Positions 1 through 10,904 of a DNA stretch of 64,000 nt are shown here, one piece after another. Made by a program: the position numbers and the translations under genes. The DNA comes from Colletotrichum lupini (taxonomy: Eukaryota > Ascomycota > Sordariomycetes > Glomerellales > Glomerellaceae). Within the stretch, counting starts at the first letter, position 1; each line of letters opens with the position of its first letter. The stretch spans positions 558,001 to 622,000 of the forward strand of contig NC_064677.1 of the NCBI RefSeq assembly GCF_023278565.1. The letters run 5' to 3'. The notes below the pieces were generated by a model. That model searched no databases. It was not told where the DNA came from and saw nothing but the letters and a program-made list of their open reading frames with translations.

Positions 1-255
1 ATTTCGTTGAATGCCTTGCACGTCTACATGCGTTGGAGTAAGCCCAAATTGAGGAGTAATTCTTCAAAGAGGCCAGCTATCATTGGTGATGGCTTCCTTC
101 TTGTCATGGCTTTCCCGACGTCTCAACTTCACGTGAATACTCCCCCATTTCTGATCTCGGTGTAATATGGATGATCATTGACATGTAGGACCGTCGGTCT
201 CGGACTTTTCCCAGGTAGGGGCACTACCAAGTCGTAGTGGCAGTTCCGTCAGCCT
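1..255. other. Flank with no gene seen
   Basis: Ordinary base composition, in contrast to the AT-rich block that follows. I see no open frame or motif that I can support. The last bases run straight into the left target duplication of the transposon at 264. Confidence 0.5.
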
Positions 256-263
256 CACATCTT

Positions 264-320
264 GGGCGAGGATATTCTGCTAGTAGCTCCCGCTATTCTG
301 CCACTAAGTGTGGCTACGGC
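264..320 (+). repeat. Left terminal inverted repeat
   Basis: It matches the reverse complement of 3570-3626 over about 57 bases. The four differences I see are transitions, and in each one the left copy has T or A where the right copy has C or G. Deamination has therefore hit the left end harder. Confidence 0.75.
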
Positions 321-495
321 CGCCATACGACCGCCAGTCTCGGGCATATACGTAAGCTAGGCTCTGCGTAGTTAGTATTTAAATAGATTAGACTAATTAG
401 AGGCCGTTAATTAACTTATAATTAATTAAATTATTTTAATAAAAAGTATGGTAATTAACGAATTAGCCTAATTTGACGTAATTAACGAAGTAGCC

Positions 496-549
496 TAATT
501 AACTACTTAATTAACTACTTAATTAACTACTTAATTAACTACTTAATTA
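496..549. repeat. 12-bp tandem repeat
   Basis: About four head-to-tail copies of TAATTAACTACT, followed by a partial copy, inside the decayed transposon. It is probably slippage in AT-rich sequence after mutation and has no evident function. Confidence 0.7.
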
Positions 550-3500
550 ATTATTAATTACTCTATATAGCCTATAGCCCGTAATTTAGCAACTTCTTCT
601 ACTTTAGCCTCGTATTTATTAATAAGTCTATCTATCTCGCTTTTTATTATAAAATTAATATTATAAATATAATCCTCGTTAACTAGATCTTATAATATAT
701 TTAATTATATAAGATTACTAATTAATTAGGATTACGATTTTATAAATATTAGCGGCCGAAGAGCCCTTATAAAATTAATTATATTACCGTTAACTGCGTT
801 AATTACCTCGTTAATAATAGCCCGCTAGTATTTTTATTATATTTTTATATGAAGCTCGTACGTATTAGAATTACGTATAATCTTAAGGCCTCGTTAAGTA
901 GAGGTAGCTTTACTTAGCGCTAGAGGTATTATTAATAATAATAATACTAATATAAATATTACTTTTATATATTTAATAACTTCTTTATATTTAAATATAA
1001 AAGGCTCTTATTTAAAAAAAGTACTTTAATCGACGGCTAGCTTTTTTAACTTACTTATTATAATTATTATAATACCTATTATAGAGCCCTATAAGTAACC
1101 CTTACCTCGGACTTAGAGGGGATTAAATAAGGGAATAAAAATACTATTACTAATAATAAGCTCTAAGCGTTATTAAAACTAATATAAATAGATCTTTTTT
1201 AGTAATATTAAGGTACCGTCCTTAATATACTATTAGAAAATATAGTAATAAAGTAGCTTATAAATAGTTTAAATTAAGTAATATTGTTACGAAGGTAACT
1301 TTGTTTACCTTATTATTCGCCTTATTATCAATATTACGTAAGCAAACTATATACCATATTAATCTACGATTTCTGTAGATTATTATAGGTATTGATTATG
1401 TAAGCAATACTGCTTATATAAGCTTACGTGAGCAATGGAAAGTACTGGAAGGTAACTGAATAATCTGGAATTTACTCGAGGCGGAATTACGTACTACGAT
1501 TACGCATTCACTTACGTATACGCTTATTAATTATATCATAATTAATAAGCAATGGAATATTCTAGTAGGAGGTTTTTATACCTATATATAGGCGTATATT
1601 TGCCTACCTAGACCTTTCGTTAAGCAAGCAACTTCTCATATAGTAATTCAACTATATTACTCTCTTTACTACAAAAACCTCTTTTATATACGCTTATATC
1701 CCCTATATTCATATATTCTTACTTCTATATGAATATTCACTTTTTATATTCTTTATAAGAATATCCCGCATTACCTCGTTAAAGCTATACGTGCTAGAAA
1801 TATATATACTCTTTTAATAGCTTTTTTAATAAATTTAAATTTAACTATTTACTTAGCGTACTAAGTTTTTATAAGAGTTACTTAAGGGTATTATAATATA
1901 TATATAAACGTACCTTTTTTTAAAGTAATCTTATAATAATACTTAATATTTTAGCCTAGCGACGGGTTTAATAAGCGCTAATTATAGCTGCTTAACTTAT
2001 TTAAAAAATAACTAATTTATTAAATACGGCTTTAAAGTTACTTATATAGTAATAAACTCGTACTTTAATATTCGTATATAAGGATTTAATAATTAATATA
2101 ATTAAGTAACTAAAGTACCTAATTTAGTTAACTTAAATAAGTACGAGTTTTTTATATTACGGCTTAAGCTAAGTATTAATAGCGTAATTAATTACTACTA
2201 TAAAGTACTTAGTAATTTAAAATTTAAATAATCGGTTATAATATATAGTTATTAATTAGCTACGGAGGAGATTACCCTAATCCGTAAAGAATTATTAAAA
2301 ATAAAGGTTATGTATAACTATGCTAGTTTTATTTTTTATAGCCGGGCTAAAGTAATACCGGGTCCGGCCTAGTACGTTAAGGTTAACGTATTAATAATAA
2401 AGTATATATAGTACTACTTTAAATTAAGTATTATTATTAAGGGTATTAAATAGAGCAATCTCGCGATCCGTATATATAACTTATAAAAAGGGAATTTCGT
2501 AGGCCCGGAGTAATATTAATAGCTAGTTAATAGCCTAATTATAATTAGCTTCCTTTTTATTAAATAAAAAATAGCTCGCGACTTAAAAAGTATAACTATC
2601 GTTAATTACTCTATAAATATTAAATAACAGTATATTAAATCGGTTAGTTTTATATATAGAATTTATTAATAAAATATCCGGATATTATTAAAACAGGGAA
2701 ATCGCGGTAATAAGTACGATAAATAAGCTCGTAATATAGCCCGCGTCGTCGTATTAAAAGTAGTACTAATACTTCGTTAAATTACATAATTAGTTAAATA
2801 ACTACTTAATAAGGGTCCTACTACTTAATTTATTACGGTAATAAGTAGCTAATATATTAAGTATATTACGGGCAACGATATTATTATAATTACTACTTTT
2901 TAATTATAAGTTTAAAAGGATTTAAATAGGTTAAATGCCCTTATTTTATTAATTAATAATTTAGTCCTTCTTATTATATAGTAGTACGTAATAGTAATAT
3001 ATAAAAGCGTTAGTATTACTAAATAAATAGTTATAATAGTTATAAAAGCTACTAACGATAAGATAAAAGAGCTAATTACTACTTAAAAAGCTAGTAGCGA
3101 TTTATTAATAATAGTTTATAAATAAAGTCAAGAATTTATAATATTTATTTAAGTAAGTTAATTTTATAAAGTATTACTATTTTTAATCGTAACGTAAGTT
3201 ATAAATATAATAATAAATAATAATAATTAGCGCCCTAGTAAAGGGCTTATATTAAATAATTCGGATTACGAAGCTAGCTTCGTAAGTAGCTTCGTTAAGT
3301 ACTACTCTAGCTTTAAGTAGGCTAAAAAAGTACTAATTATAAAATAAATAGTCGTACTTTACGTAACTATAATCGTTATAATTAATAGTATATTAATAAA
3401 TAAAAAGATCGTTAACTTCGTAGTTATTCTCTTCTTATAGCATATTAACGTTAGGAATAGCTTTAATTAACGGTAGTAGCGACGGCGAGGTTAACGAAGT

Positions 3501-3569
3501 AGTAGTTATAGGTAGGTAGGTAAGTAGGTAAGTATGGGCAGCTGGGCTCCGTAGTCGGAGGTAGGGCCT

Positions 3570-3626
3570 GCCGCAGCCACACTTGGTGGCAGAATAGCGG
3601 GAGCTGCTGGCAGAATATCCTCGCCC
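3570..3626 (-). repeat. Right terminal inverted repeat
   Basis: Partner of the repeat at 264-320. It ends in CCTCGCCC directly before the right copy of the 8-bp duplication. It keeps C/G where the left copy shows T/A, so it is the better guide to the ancestral end. Confidence 0.75.
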
Positions 3627-3634
3627 CACATCTT

Positions 3635-4828
3635 TGGCCAGTAGCTTAAGTCAGGAGTTAATAAGAATAAGCTTCGAGGGACGATGGTCTAACTGAGTTT
3701 GCGGCCCGCGTTGGCTTAATATGGGCTTTACATCAACCTATATCCAGGCGATATGTAACTGAGCCCCTAGAGTTGTGGCCTGTGCAACTTCCCTTCGCTT
3801 GGGGCTTCATTCAATTCTTCCAAGTATTGGATTGTGGTCAATACGCTACACTGAGTGATCGATCGTGTTGACTTGCGGCATGAGTAGAGGTTGTCCTATC
3901 GGCAGTGCCGAAGATGGCGCCGCGCAACCGGTAACGCGGACAATAAGGTTTGGGTCTATGGAGATGCCTACGTCTTACATCAATCTCTCATAAAGATCAG
4001 GAGTAATGATGAACTGTGCGAAACAGAGCGATCTTCAGGGAATACGATATTTAGCTGTTTTTGGTACCGTGAGCGAGTCAGAGCGACCAGCTGGACCACA
4101 GACGCAAAGACTCTGGTGCCGTCAATTGATGGGTTTGCGTTACCAGATTTCGGCAACTTACGCCGTGCGGTGGCAGCTGGTGCTCTGCTGTAGGTACAGA
4201 CCGTTACAGCGGACCCTACAACTGATCCCCCGATCGCTCCTTGTCGATATTTCAATGTTGCGAGAAAGTGCCCACGCATCAGAAGGAAATAGCCCGGTTC
4301 ACAAGCCTACCGAAGGAAGCTTGTATGACTGAGCATGTTTCGCAACCGGCTTAATTCAGTTAACGTCGGTTTTGGGCTGGGCGACATGTACATTTCTGTC
4401 AATTGACGAAATAATCTCGAATCATGGTACGGATAGCCCACACTCTCTGATGAAGCATAACGCTAGATGGGTCCACAAGACCAGTCGTTGACAACCTGGG
4501 TCCTGTTTAGTGACAACGGTGGGAACAGCAGAAATGACCATGGCATGAGTCCGATCACGACAACTCGTATAAACAGAGTTTCTCTGACTTGGACTCGGCA
4601 AATTAATGACCGAAAACCTTGGGTGCTAACATCTGGTAACGTGAGTCTCATTACGCATTTAAACGAAGGCGTCTCCTTGAGGCTATGAGTTTACACTGCC
4701 TGTTAACCTTACATCACCCCTCCAAACAGTCTCGTAAACCGTCGATTTTGACCCAATATCTTTTCCGTAGGTCATTCGCCAAGAGGTATAACTTTCCACA
4801 GTATGCTGTACTAACCTGAAGATAGAAG
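3635..4828. other. Intergenic, no supported gene
   Basis: Normal-composition sequence between the transposon and the small secreted-protein pseudogene. Overlapping open frames near 3,900-4,330 occur on both strands. None shows a recognisable domain, signal peptide or intron structure, so none is called. Confidence 0.4.
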
Positions 4829-5047
4829 ATGAAGCTGTCTCTCATCCTCACCGGACTTTACGCAGCCGGCACTGTCACGGCAATCACCAAGAGCTGTCAA
4901 CCCTTCACATTTTCGGCAGGTTGAACTGCTTGTACAGACGACAACGGTGCCTGCACCATGGGAAGATGCAAGGACAAGTTCCTGTGGCTCAGGTGCACTT
5001 GCCCCGACGACTACCCTCACGTCCACTGCGGCGCGAAGTGCAAATGA
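4829..5047 (+). pseudogene. Broken small secreted cysteine-rich protein
   Basis: A 219-base frame begins with an ATG and a clear signal peptide: basic start MKLS, a hydrophobic run, and an alanine-rich cleavage region near residue 18. It ends at TGA 5045-5047. An in-frame TGA at 4922-4924 (codon 32) interrupts it. Downstream, the same frame continues with seven more cysteines, which with one upstream make eight, in the spacing style of fungal secreted effectors or defensin-like proteins. The only GT...AG around the stop is 18 bases apart, too short for an intron. I therefore call it a recently broken gene. The change could be CGA to TGA, but the ancestral codon is unknown. I recognise no family. 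Confidence 0.55.
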
Positions 5048-5270
5048 GCGGGATTGTGAGAGGGATCTTTTCGAAGCTTGTGCGTTTGGATACCAGAGTG
5101 TATGACAGTTGTGAGGATCTAACTCCAGAGAGAGCGTATCATTGGATTACTGTTGGAAACAGCTCTCGAATTTCGAGTCTAAGCGAGCGGATGGAGTAAT
5201 ATCACCGCACAAACTCAACATGAAGTCTTTAGCTCGTTGTGTATTTGCTTTTGAGAAATGACAGGAATCT

Positions 5271-7535
5271 TTAAGCCTTTATTTCCGTCTCATCGACTGG
5301 CTTTTTGTCATCCTTCCCCCGGGCCTCCTCCTTCAACTTGGCATCGTCAGGCCTGCTCAATTCTACTTGTGGCATCAAGAAGAACGCTACAAAGAATGCG
5401 ACGGCCGCAAGCCCTGCCATGACCAGGAAGATGATACGGAATGCCCTCCTGTAGCCAGGCAGGATTGCAGCCCTGAGCCTTTGTGCCTCAGCTTGAGGGA
5501 GGCTGGATAGCACTTGCTGAGGATTCGCGAGCAGCTTCCGAGACTCGTCATCTCCCAGGCCAAGGCTAGCTATATTGCTTGCCAGGATGTTATTACTGCA
5601 AAGCATAAGTCAGTCATGCTGGAGGATACCGTGGGTACTTGTGGGGTCGGAAGGATGTGTAGACTCACATGATGGTTCCGGAGATGGCAAGTCCAATAGT
5701 GCTTCCGAAATTACGTATAAAGCTATGCATTGTCAGTTATCTCTTACCACACGAGACGATATGGAGATGACTTACTTCCTGAACGAGGTAACCACTGCCA
5801 TGTCCCTTCTACTCACACCGGCCTGGATCGCGATCAGTGCCCTGAAGGCGCGTCAGTTAGCTCGAGTCAGCGATTCGACACAGGCTTCTTCACTTACGGC
5901 TGTAATGTATTGCCAACGCCTGCACCAACAAGTAGCGAGTATCCAACTTGCTTCCCCACGCTTGAAAACTCGTCGAGTGTCGACATCAAACCGATGCCTA
6001 CGGCCCACATGACCCAACCCAGCAGGATGCACTCTCGGTAGCGCCCAATTTTGTGTACTACGAAACCTGCCAACGTGCTGAAAAGCGTCTGCGTCAAAGT
6101 GACTGGGAGAAGCATGGCGCCGGACTTCGTTGCCGAGTACCCGTAGGCTAGTTGATAGAAGGCGGGGATGTAGTAGACCTGGACGACAAAGTTCCATCCG
6201 TTGATTGCCATGGTGATACATGTGCCATTCACGATCTTCGACTTAAAAATGTGTACTAAAGGTTTCGATCAGTTTCAACCCCTCGACAGTCAATGAACTC
6301 AACTCACATGGCACGAGAGGGAACTTGGCGCCTTTCCACTGCCAAAGGATGAAGCCGATACAGACAAAGAATCCCACTACGAGAGTGGCAATGACGTGCG
6401 CTGAGTTCCAAGGATGGTCACCCCCACCCCACGTCAAACCGAGCATGAGTACGGTTGTTCCAGCCAGAGCAAGGAAGCTTCCAACAAAGTCGACAGCTTT
6501 GAGCTTGCTGGGCATTATGTTAGCAATGTCCCGGATTCAGCAGGTCCCGTTCGGATAGGAATAGGTACACACATTTTCCAGTTGCCTTCCACCTTCCTAA
6601 GCGGCATGAAGAAGATGACGCAGATTGTACATAGAAGAGTGAGTGGCATGTTGAGCCGGAAGATCCATCTCCATGAGTCTTTGGACTGGGAAGCAAGAGC
6701 TCCGCCGATGACTGGCCCTATTCCATTTGCAATAGCAACTACAGAACCCTTGAATACTGTCAGCAATTGCAGAGAATATCAATGATCTTCGTGGCCCGTG
6801 GAAAAATAATATTCTCACTCAAGCCCTTGACTTCCTAGGTAGCGCAAGACTTACCAAGATGCCCTGATACTTGCCCCTTTCCCTGAGCGGCACCACATCG
6901 CTCACGATCATTTGAGCGACGGTCATCAAGCCGCCGCCTCCAATACCCGTCCAAGCTCGGAAGACGATGAGTTGGGTCCCAGTATTTGAGACTGAACTGG
7001 CGAGAGAACCGATGAAGAAGATCGCCAAGCCAATGAGTAGGATTACTTTCCGCGACCAGATATCCGACAGTCGTCCGTAGAGGAGCTGTCCGACAGTGGA
7101 TGTTCTAGTTGAATCAATCAATTACCTTACTGCTGCGACAGATGATCGCCTGTACTTACATGAAGTATCCGCTGGCAATCCATGCTGTCTGATTACTGGC
7201 ATTGAGAGAATTGCCGATGATGTTAAGACTAGCTGCGAGCGTGGTCTGGTCCATAAGAGCGACGAGATCCACGCTAGCGCAAGCCAGGAAGATCTGGAAA
7301 GTGATGATCAGTCTCAGAAAGCATTCAAATACGTTAGGACTACAACCTAACTTACTGTGATGATAGTCCTTGGACGCACATAGTTTGTCTGTTCGTTGAA
7401 CTGATGCGTAGGTTTCTCATCTTCGGAGCTATTCGCCAACTCTTGGCTAGGCCCAGCTGTAGGCTGTCCAACTGCTGGAGCATCAGGAGCAGCTTCAGTC
7501 AGGATGCCACTTGTCTTTTCGTTCGGAGCGGCCAT
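5271..7535 (-). CDS. DHA2-family MFS multidrug/metabolite transporter, 9 exons
   Basis: Plasma-membrane proton antiporter of the 14-TM DHA2 type, the kind often found as the exporter in fungal metabolite clusters. My exon model is 7535-7356, 7293-7160, 7104-6855, 6748-6573, 6507-6308, 6255-5898, 5841-5776, 5722-5669 and 5595-5271. It has GT-AG introns and totals 1,743 bases (580 aa). Visible motifs include the TM1 segment with MDQTTLAASL, motif A GRLSDIWSRK in the first cytoplasmic loop, a conserved WTGIGGGGL, motif C GIGPVIGGAL, and the late IQAGVSRRDMAVVTSFRN loop. The N-terminus (about 60 aa) is hydrophilic, and the C-tail is charged and rich in K/D/E. It is divergent from the cysteine synthase gene across about 1.2 kb. 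The substrate is unknown. All splice junctions keep frame, so the gene looks intact. Confidence 0.88.
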
Positions 7536-8739
7536 GTTGAAGATAGAGCGTAAACATCGACTTACTCAAGAAGGAAAGAAGGAAATGTGGCTGCGTGCGC
7601 CCAGCTCAAAAGATGCGAGCAACTACGGATAGGCTAGGAAGAAAGCCCCCGGCTTCGGCCGTTCGTAGGATCGGAGACCGAACCCCCGGCCATCAGGGTA
7701 AATGGCGACATGCCCAAAGTCGCCTCAGTGCGTTGTTAAACACGAGAACCCCTGATCTGTGTCTCTATACTGCCGAATGCCAAGTTGTGACTACTGCTTG
7801 TTTCCAAGACTATCGTGACGGTAAGTGGTCCTGTGGAAACAGAACCCCTGCGCGGACATCTGACGATCTGACCCCGTCCGACAGGGATGGGCTTGGCAAC
7901 GAGAACCCTTGTGGATTGGCTGGATGCTCCCGCGAAACATGCTCAACTTGGGGAAACGAGCGCAAACTGACTCCCCCAAAACTTCGCAATTGAGCTCTCC
8001 TTATATATCGTCGAAGCGCAACGGTTTTGGATCCATTCAGCACGGCACCTTTGAGCCGGATTACGACTTTCTTTAATTGTCTCTTGGGGTCTGTTGTTAC
8101 TCCCCAGGAGGATGATCGACACGATGTCGTTACGTATGCCCTTGCAGGACGCAAGATATCGCCTGTCTCACAAGGTACCTTTATGACAAACATACCTGGT
8201 GTCAGCAAACGTGAATAACCTTGATGACTCGTGTCGATCGGCTTTCTTTAGTGTGGTGTTGACCAATGTTGACAGGGGCATCGCGTTAGCATAGGCTCTG
8301 AAGGTTGTCGACGTCCGTCATTATTGGAGAATGGTCGGGAACGTGGGATGGAAACGAGCAGAAAGGATGCCCGACATTACTGACAGGCTGAGTTTCATGC
8401 GTCTTGATTTCATGGTTACCCTCTAAAAATGTCACAGCAGAGTTACATTGCCAGATGACGGTCCACTGACCGCGGGTATACGCGGCGTGTAAGAGTGGCC
8501 GCGCCTGGGAGGATGATCAAGCGATGCTGTCGAATCATAACTTGAGCTGTATAGCTGAGTTATTTCTCTCTTCCATTGACCCCTCAGACGATGGGTCAGG
8601 TAGTCCGAGAGCAATAGAGACTATAAAGTAGCACTCGCAGTCTCCGATAATGAGACCATCTGATAATCAGTGCCGTTCGATATCACCCTTCTTTGTTTCA
8701 TAATTCTTCCCAAAGTCCTCCGAAGGAAAATCAGAAGTA
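7536..8739. other. Divergent promoter region, transporter / cysteine synthase
   Basis: 1.2 kb between two ATGs that point away from each other. Open frames here on both strands have no recognisable content. It contains the CGG/CCG dyad listed separately. Several GATCGG words occur, but I cannot judge significance by eye. Confidence 0.5.
7671..7681. promoter_or_regulatory. Possible Zn2Cys6 dyad, TCGGAGACCGA
   Basis: An inverted CGG-N3-CCG half-site pair, 136 bases upstream of the transporter ATG. Binuclear zinc-cluster regulators bind such dyads, but a motif this short also occurs by chance. No regulator gene is seen in the window. Confidence 0.25.
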
Positions 8740-10598
8740 ATGGCCCAACCCAACCACTTAAATGTCTATACAGGGCCAGATTCCGTCAGGAACTACTTCG
8801 ATCCTGATGTTGCCCCGCCGCTGCCACTAGTCGAGGTACCTGAAGCCTTGAACCCCTATCGTCAGCATGGCGTCCGGATTTATGCCAAGATGATGTCGAT
8901 GCATCCTGCGAATAACGTCAAGGCTATGCCAGCACTCAATCTGCTCCAGAATGGGGTTGTACCAGGAAAGACAGAGACCATCGTCGAGTACAGTTCCGGC
9001 TCGACGGTCATCTCTATGTCGTTGGCTTCCAGAGTCTACTACGGTGTGCCAGATGTGCGGGCCTTTCTCAGCAACAAGACTAGTCAAGCGAAGTTGAGGT
9101 TGATGCAGTTCTTCGGACTGGACATGTAAGATATTCTGCCTCTATCATTAGGTGCTCGGTGATCCATGAACAGCATAGCTGACTACTTGGTCGTTAGTAC
9201 CCTGTTTGGTGGCCCTTCTCAACCTGAGCCTCTGGACCCACGAGGAGGCATTTGTGCCGCAAGAAACATGGGCAGCGATAAGGGCACTGCGCTCAACCCA
9301 AACCAATACGAAAATGACGATGTAGGTATAACCTAGCGCCTATCAGTGATGAGGAGGCACTGACAAATTTTGGTAGAATTGGAAGTCTCATGTGCGGTGG
9401 ACTGGACCCCAAATCTTCAAGCAACTGCCCCAAATTTCTCTCATTTGCGCAGGAATGGGTACTTCTGGTAGGAAAGATGTCAACTCCGTCTCGTCGACAA
9501 CGCCTAACATACTAATAGGCACTCTAACTGGTCTTGGAACCTACTTCAAGCAGGCTAAGCCGTCAGTATACCGGCTGGGTGTCTGCACCGCGCCTGGCGA
9601 TCGTGTTCCTGGCCCCCGATCCTACGCTCTTCTTCAACCAGTAGAGTTTCCATGGAGATCCGCAGTCGACCACGTTGAGCATGTCGGTTCTCAACACTCC
9701 TATTCGCTCTCGCTGGACCTGTGCAGACAAGGCCTCATCGCCGGCCCGTCTTCAGGTTTCAACCTGCAAGGCCTTTACCAGTTCCTTGATAAGCGTATCG
9801 CGGCCGGCAATCTGAATGAACTAGCCGACGATGCTGGCGAGATCCACTGCGTTTTTGTCTGCTGCGATTTGCCTTACCAGTACATCGATGAGTACTTTGC
9901 GAAATTGGGACCTGAGCATTTCCCTGCAATCCACAACGAGGTATGGACGATCACATTTTCCCTGATATACTCAAATAGAAGACTGACCTTTCTCTTAGAA
10001 CCTTACAAAGGTTGACCTTCACCGCTATGATGAGGCATGGGAAAAGACTGCGACTGAAGTCTTCATGCAAATTCCGTCTGCAGGTGCTATCCGGACCAAC
10101 GAAACCCATTTGCCGAGTACACCACGCTATGTCGATACGAGTAGTGCTGCACTTATCCCCCGCCTTCCAAACACGATCATTCTCGATCTGAGACAATCCG
10201 AAGACTACCAGATGCACAATGTCGCAGGTTCCGAAAATATTCCGATCGTCGAGTCCAGTGACTGGAAACCGTTCTCCGACTCAAAGGTTCTGGAACAACT
10301 ATGGCTCAAGCTTGAGACGACATTTGACTCGAACAAAGACGTCGGCAAAGAGTTGGAAGAATATCGACAGAAGCCTATTCTAGTGTTGTGCTACGACGGC
10401 GACAGCGCCAGGGTAGCGACCAGTGTCCTGCGTGCAAAGGGCTTTGAGGCTGATAGTGTTCGAGGAGGCTTCCGTGCTTTGAAAGAGCTTGAGAGAACTA
10501 CCAAAGCTACATCGGGGGGTTGTTCCAAAGATATGCCCGCCACCTCGAGCGTTGAAGAATTGGTTGGTCATCGCCAGTCGTATCTCCAGCTGGCGTGA
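8740..10598 (+). CDS. Cysteine synthase-like PLP enzyme fused to a rhodanese domain
   Basis: Exons 8740-9125, 9198-9321, 9377-9467, 9519-9940 and 9999-10598 give 1,623 bases, 540 aa. Residues about 30-340 form a fold-type II PLP domain of the O-acetylserine sulfhydrylase / cystathionine beta-synthase type. K61 in NVKAMPA sits where the PLP lysine belongs. EYSSGST matches the substrate loop, and GTSGTLTG, assembled across intron 3, matches the phosphate-binding loop. From about residue 385 a rhodanese domain follows, with the active loop CYDGDSAR (C472). Such enzymes make or break C-S or related beta-bonds, and the rhodanese part could pass sulfane sulfur. Product and donor are unknown. Intron 3 (51 bases) is a multiple of three with no stop, but removing it restores the loop. 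It is convergent with the OYE gene. Confidence 0.85.
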
Positions 10599-10904
10599 GA
10601 CAGAGGCGTATTCATGATTTGCTATTACCTTGATGAAGACACGAAATGATGGTCTGAAATATTTACATGAACAAAGGCCGGAGGGGTCAATTGAAAAGGG
10701 GCATAACGCTTGAGCTTTAGTATTTTGGTAAAAAGAACATCGAATCTCTGACCACACCAAATTTGCTCCGATGTATTCCGACGACTACCTAGTAAACCTC
10801 GAGATCCCTTCCCCCATGTTTGTTTGCGCAATTCGTAAAACTTCCCCACCAAGTGATCATAGCTCTCAGGATTACCAGTACAGCCTGCAGAAACACAAAG
10901 ATGC

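Larger units (their letters stand above)
264..3626. mobile_element. Decayed TIR DNA transposon, 8-bp TSD (hAT-like)
   Basis: A 3,363-bp element is bounded by inverted repeats that begin GGGCGAGGATATTCTGC. It is flanked by a perfect 8-bp direct repeat, CACATCTT, at 256-263 and 3627-3634. An 8-bp duplication is the usual hallmark of hAT insertions, but the roughly 57-bp terminal repeats are longer than typical hAT ends, so the superfamily is an inference. The interior is almost entirely A/T with frequent TTAA and TATA and many stops in all frames, consistent with RIP. No transposase frame survives. A stretch around 1285-1790 is less AT-biased and may be a later insertion within the element. Confidence 0.75.

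Noticed and set aside
1285..1790. Possible solo LTR (starts TGTTACGAAGG) inside the first transposon
   Set aside because: The stretch is less AT-rich than its surroundings, but I found neither a matching CA end nor a flanking 5-bp repeat.
3891..4332. Overlapping 100-aa open frames on both strands
   Set aside because: No domain, signal peptide or intron logic; opposite-strand frames of equal quality suggest chance.
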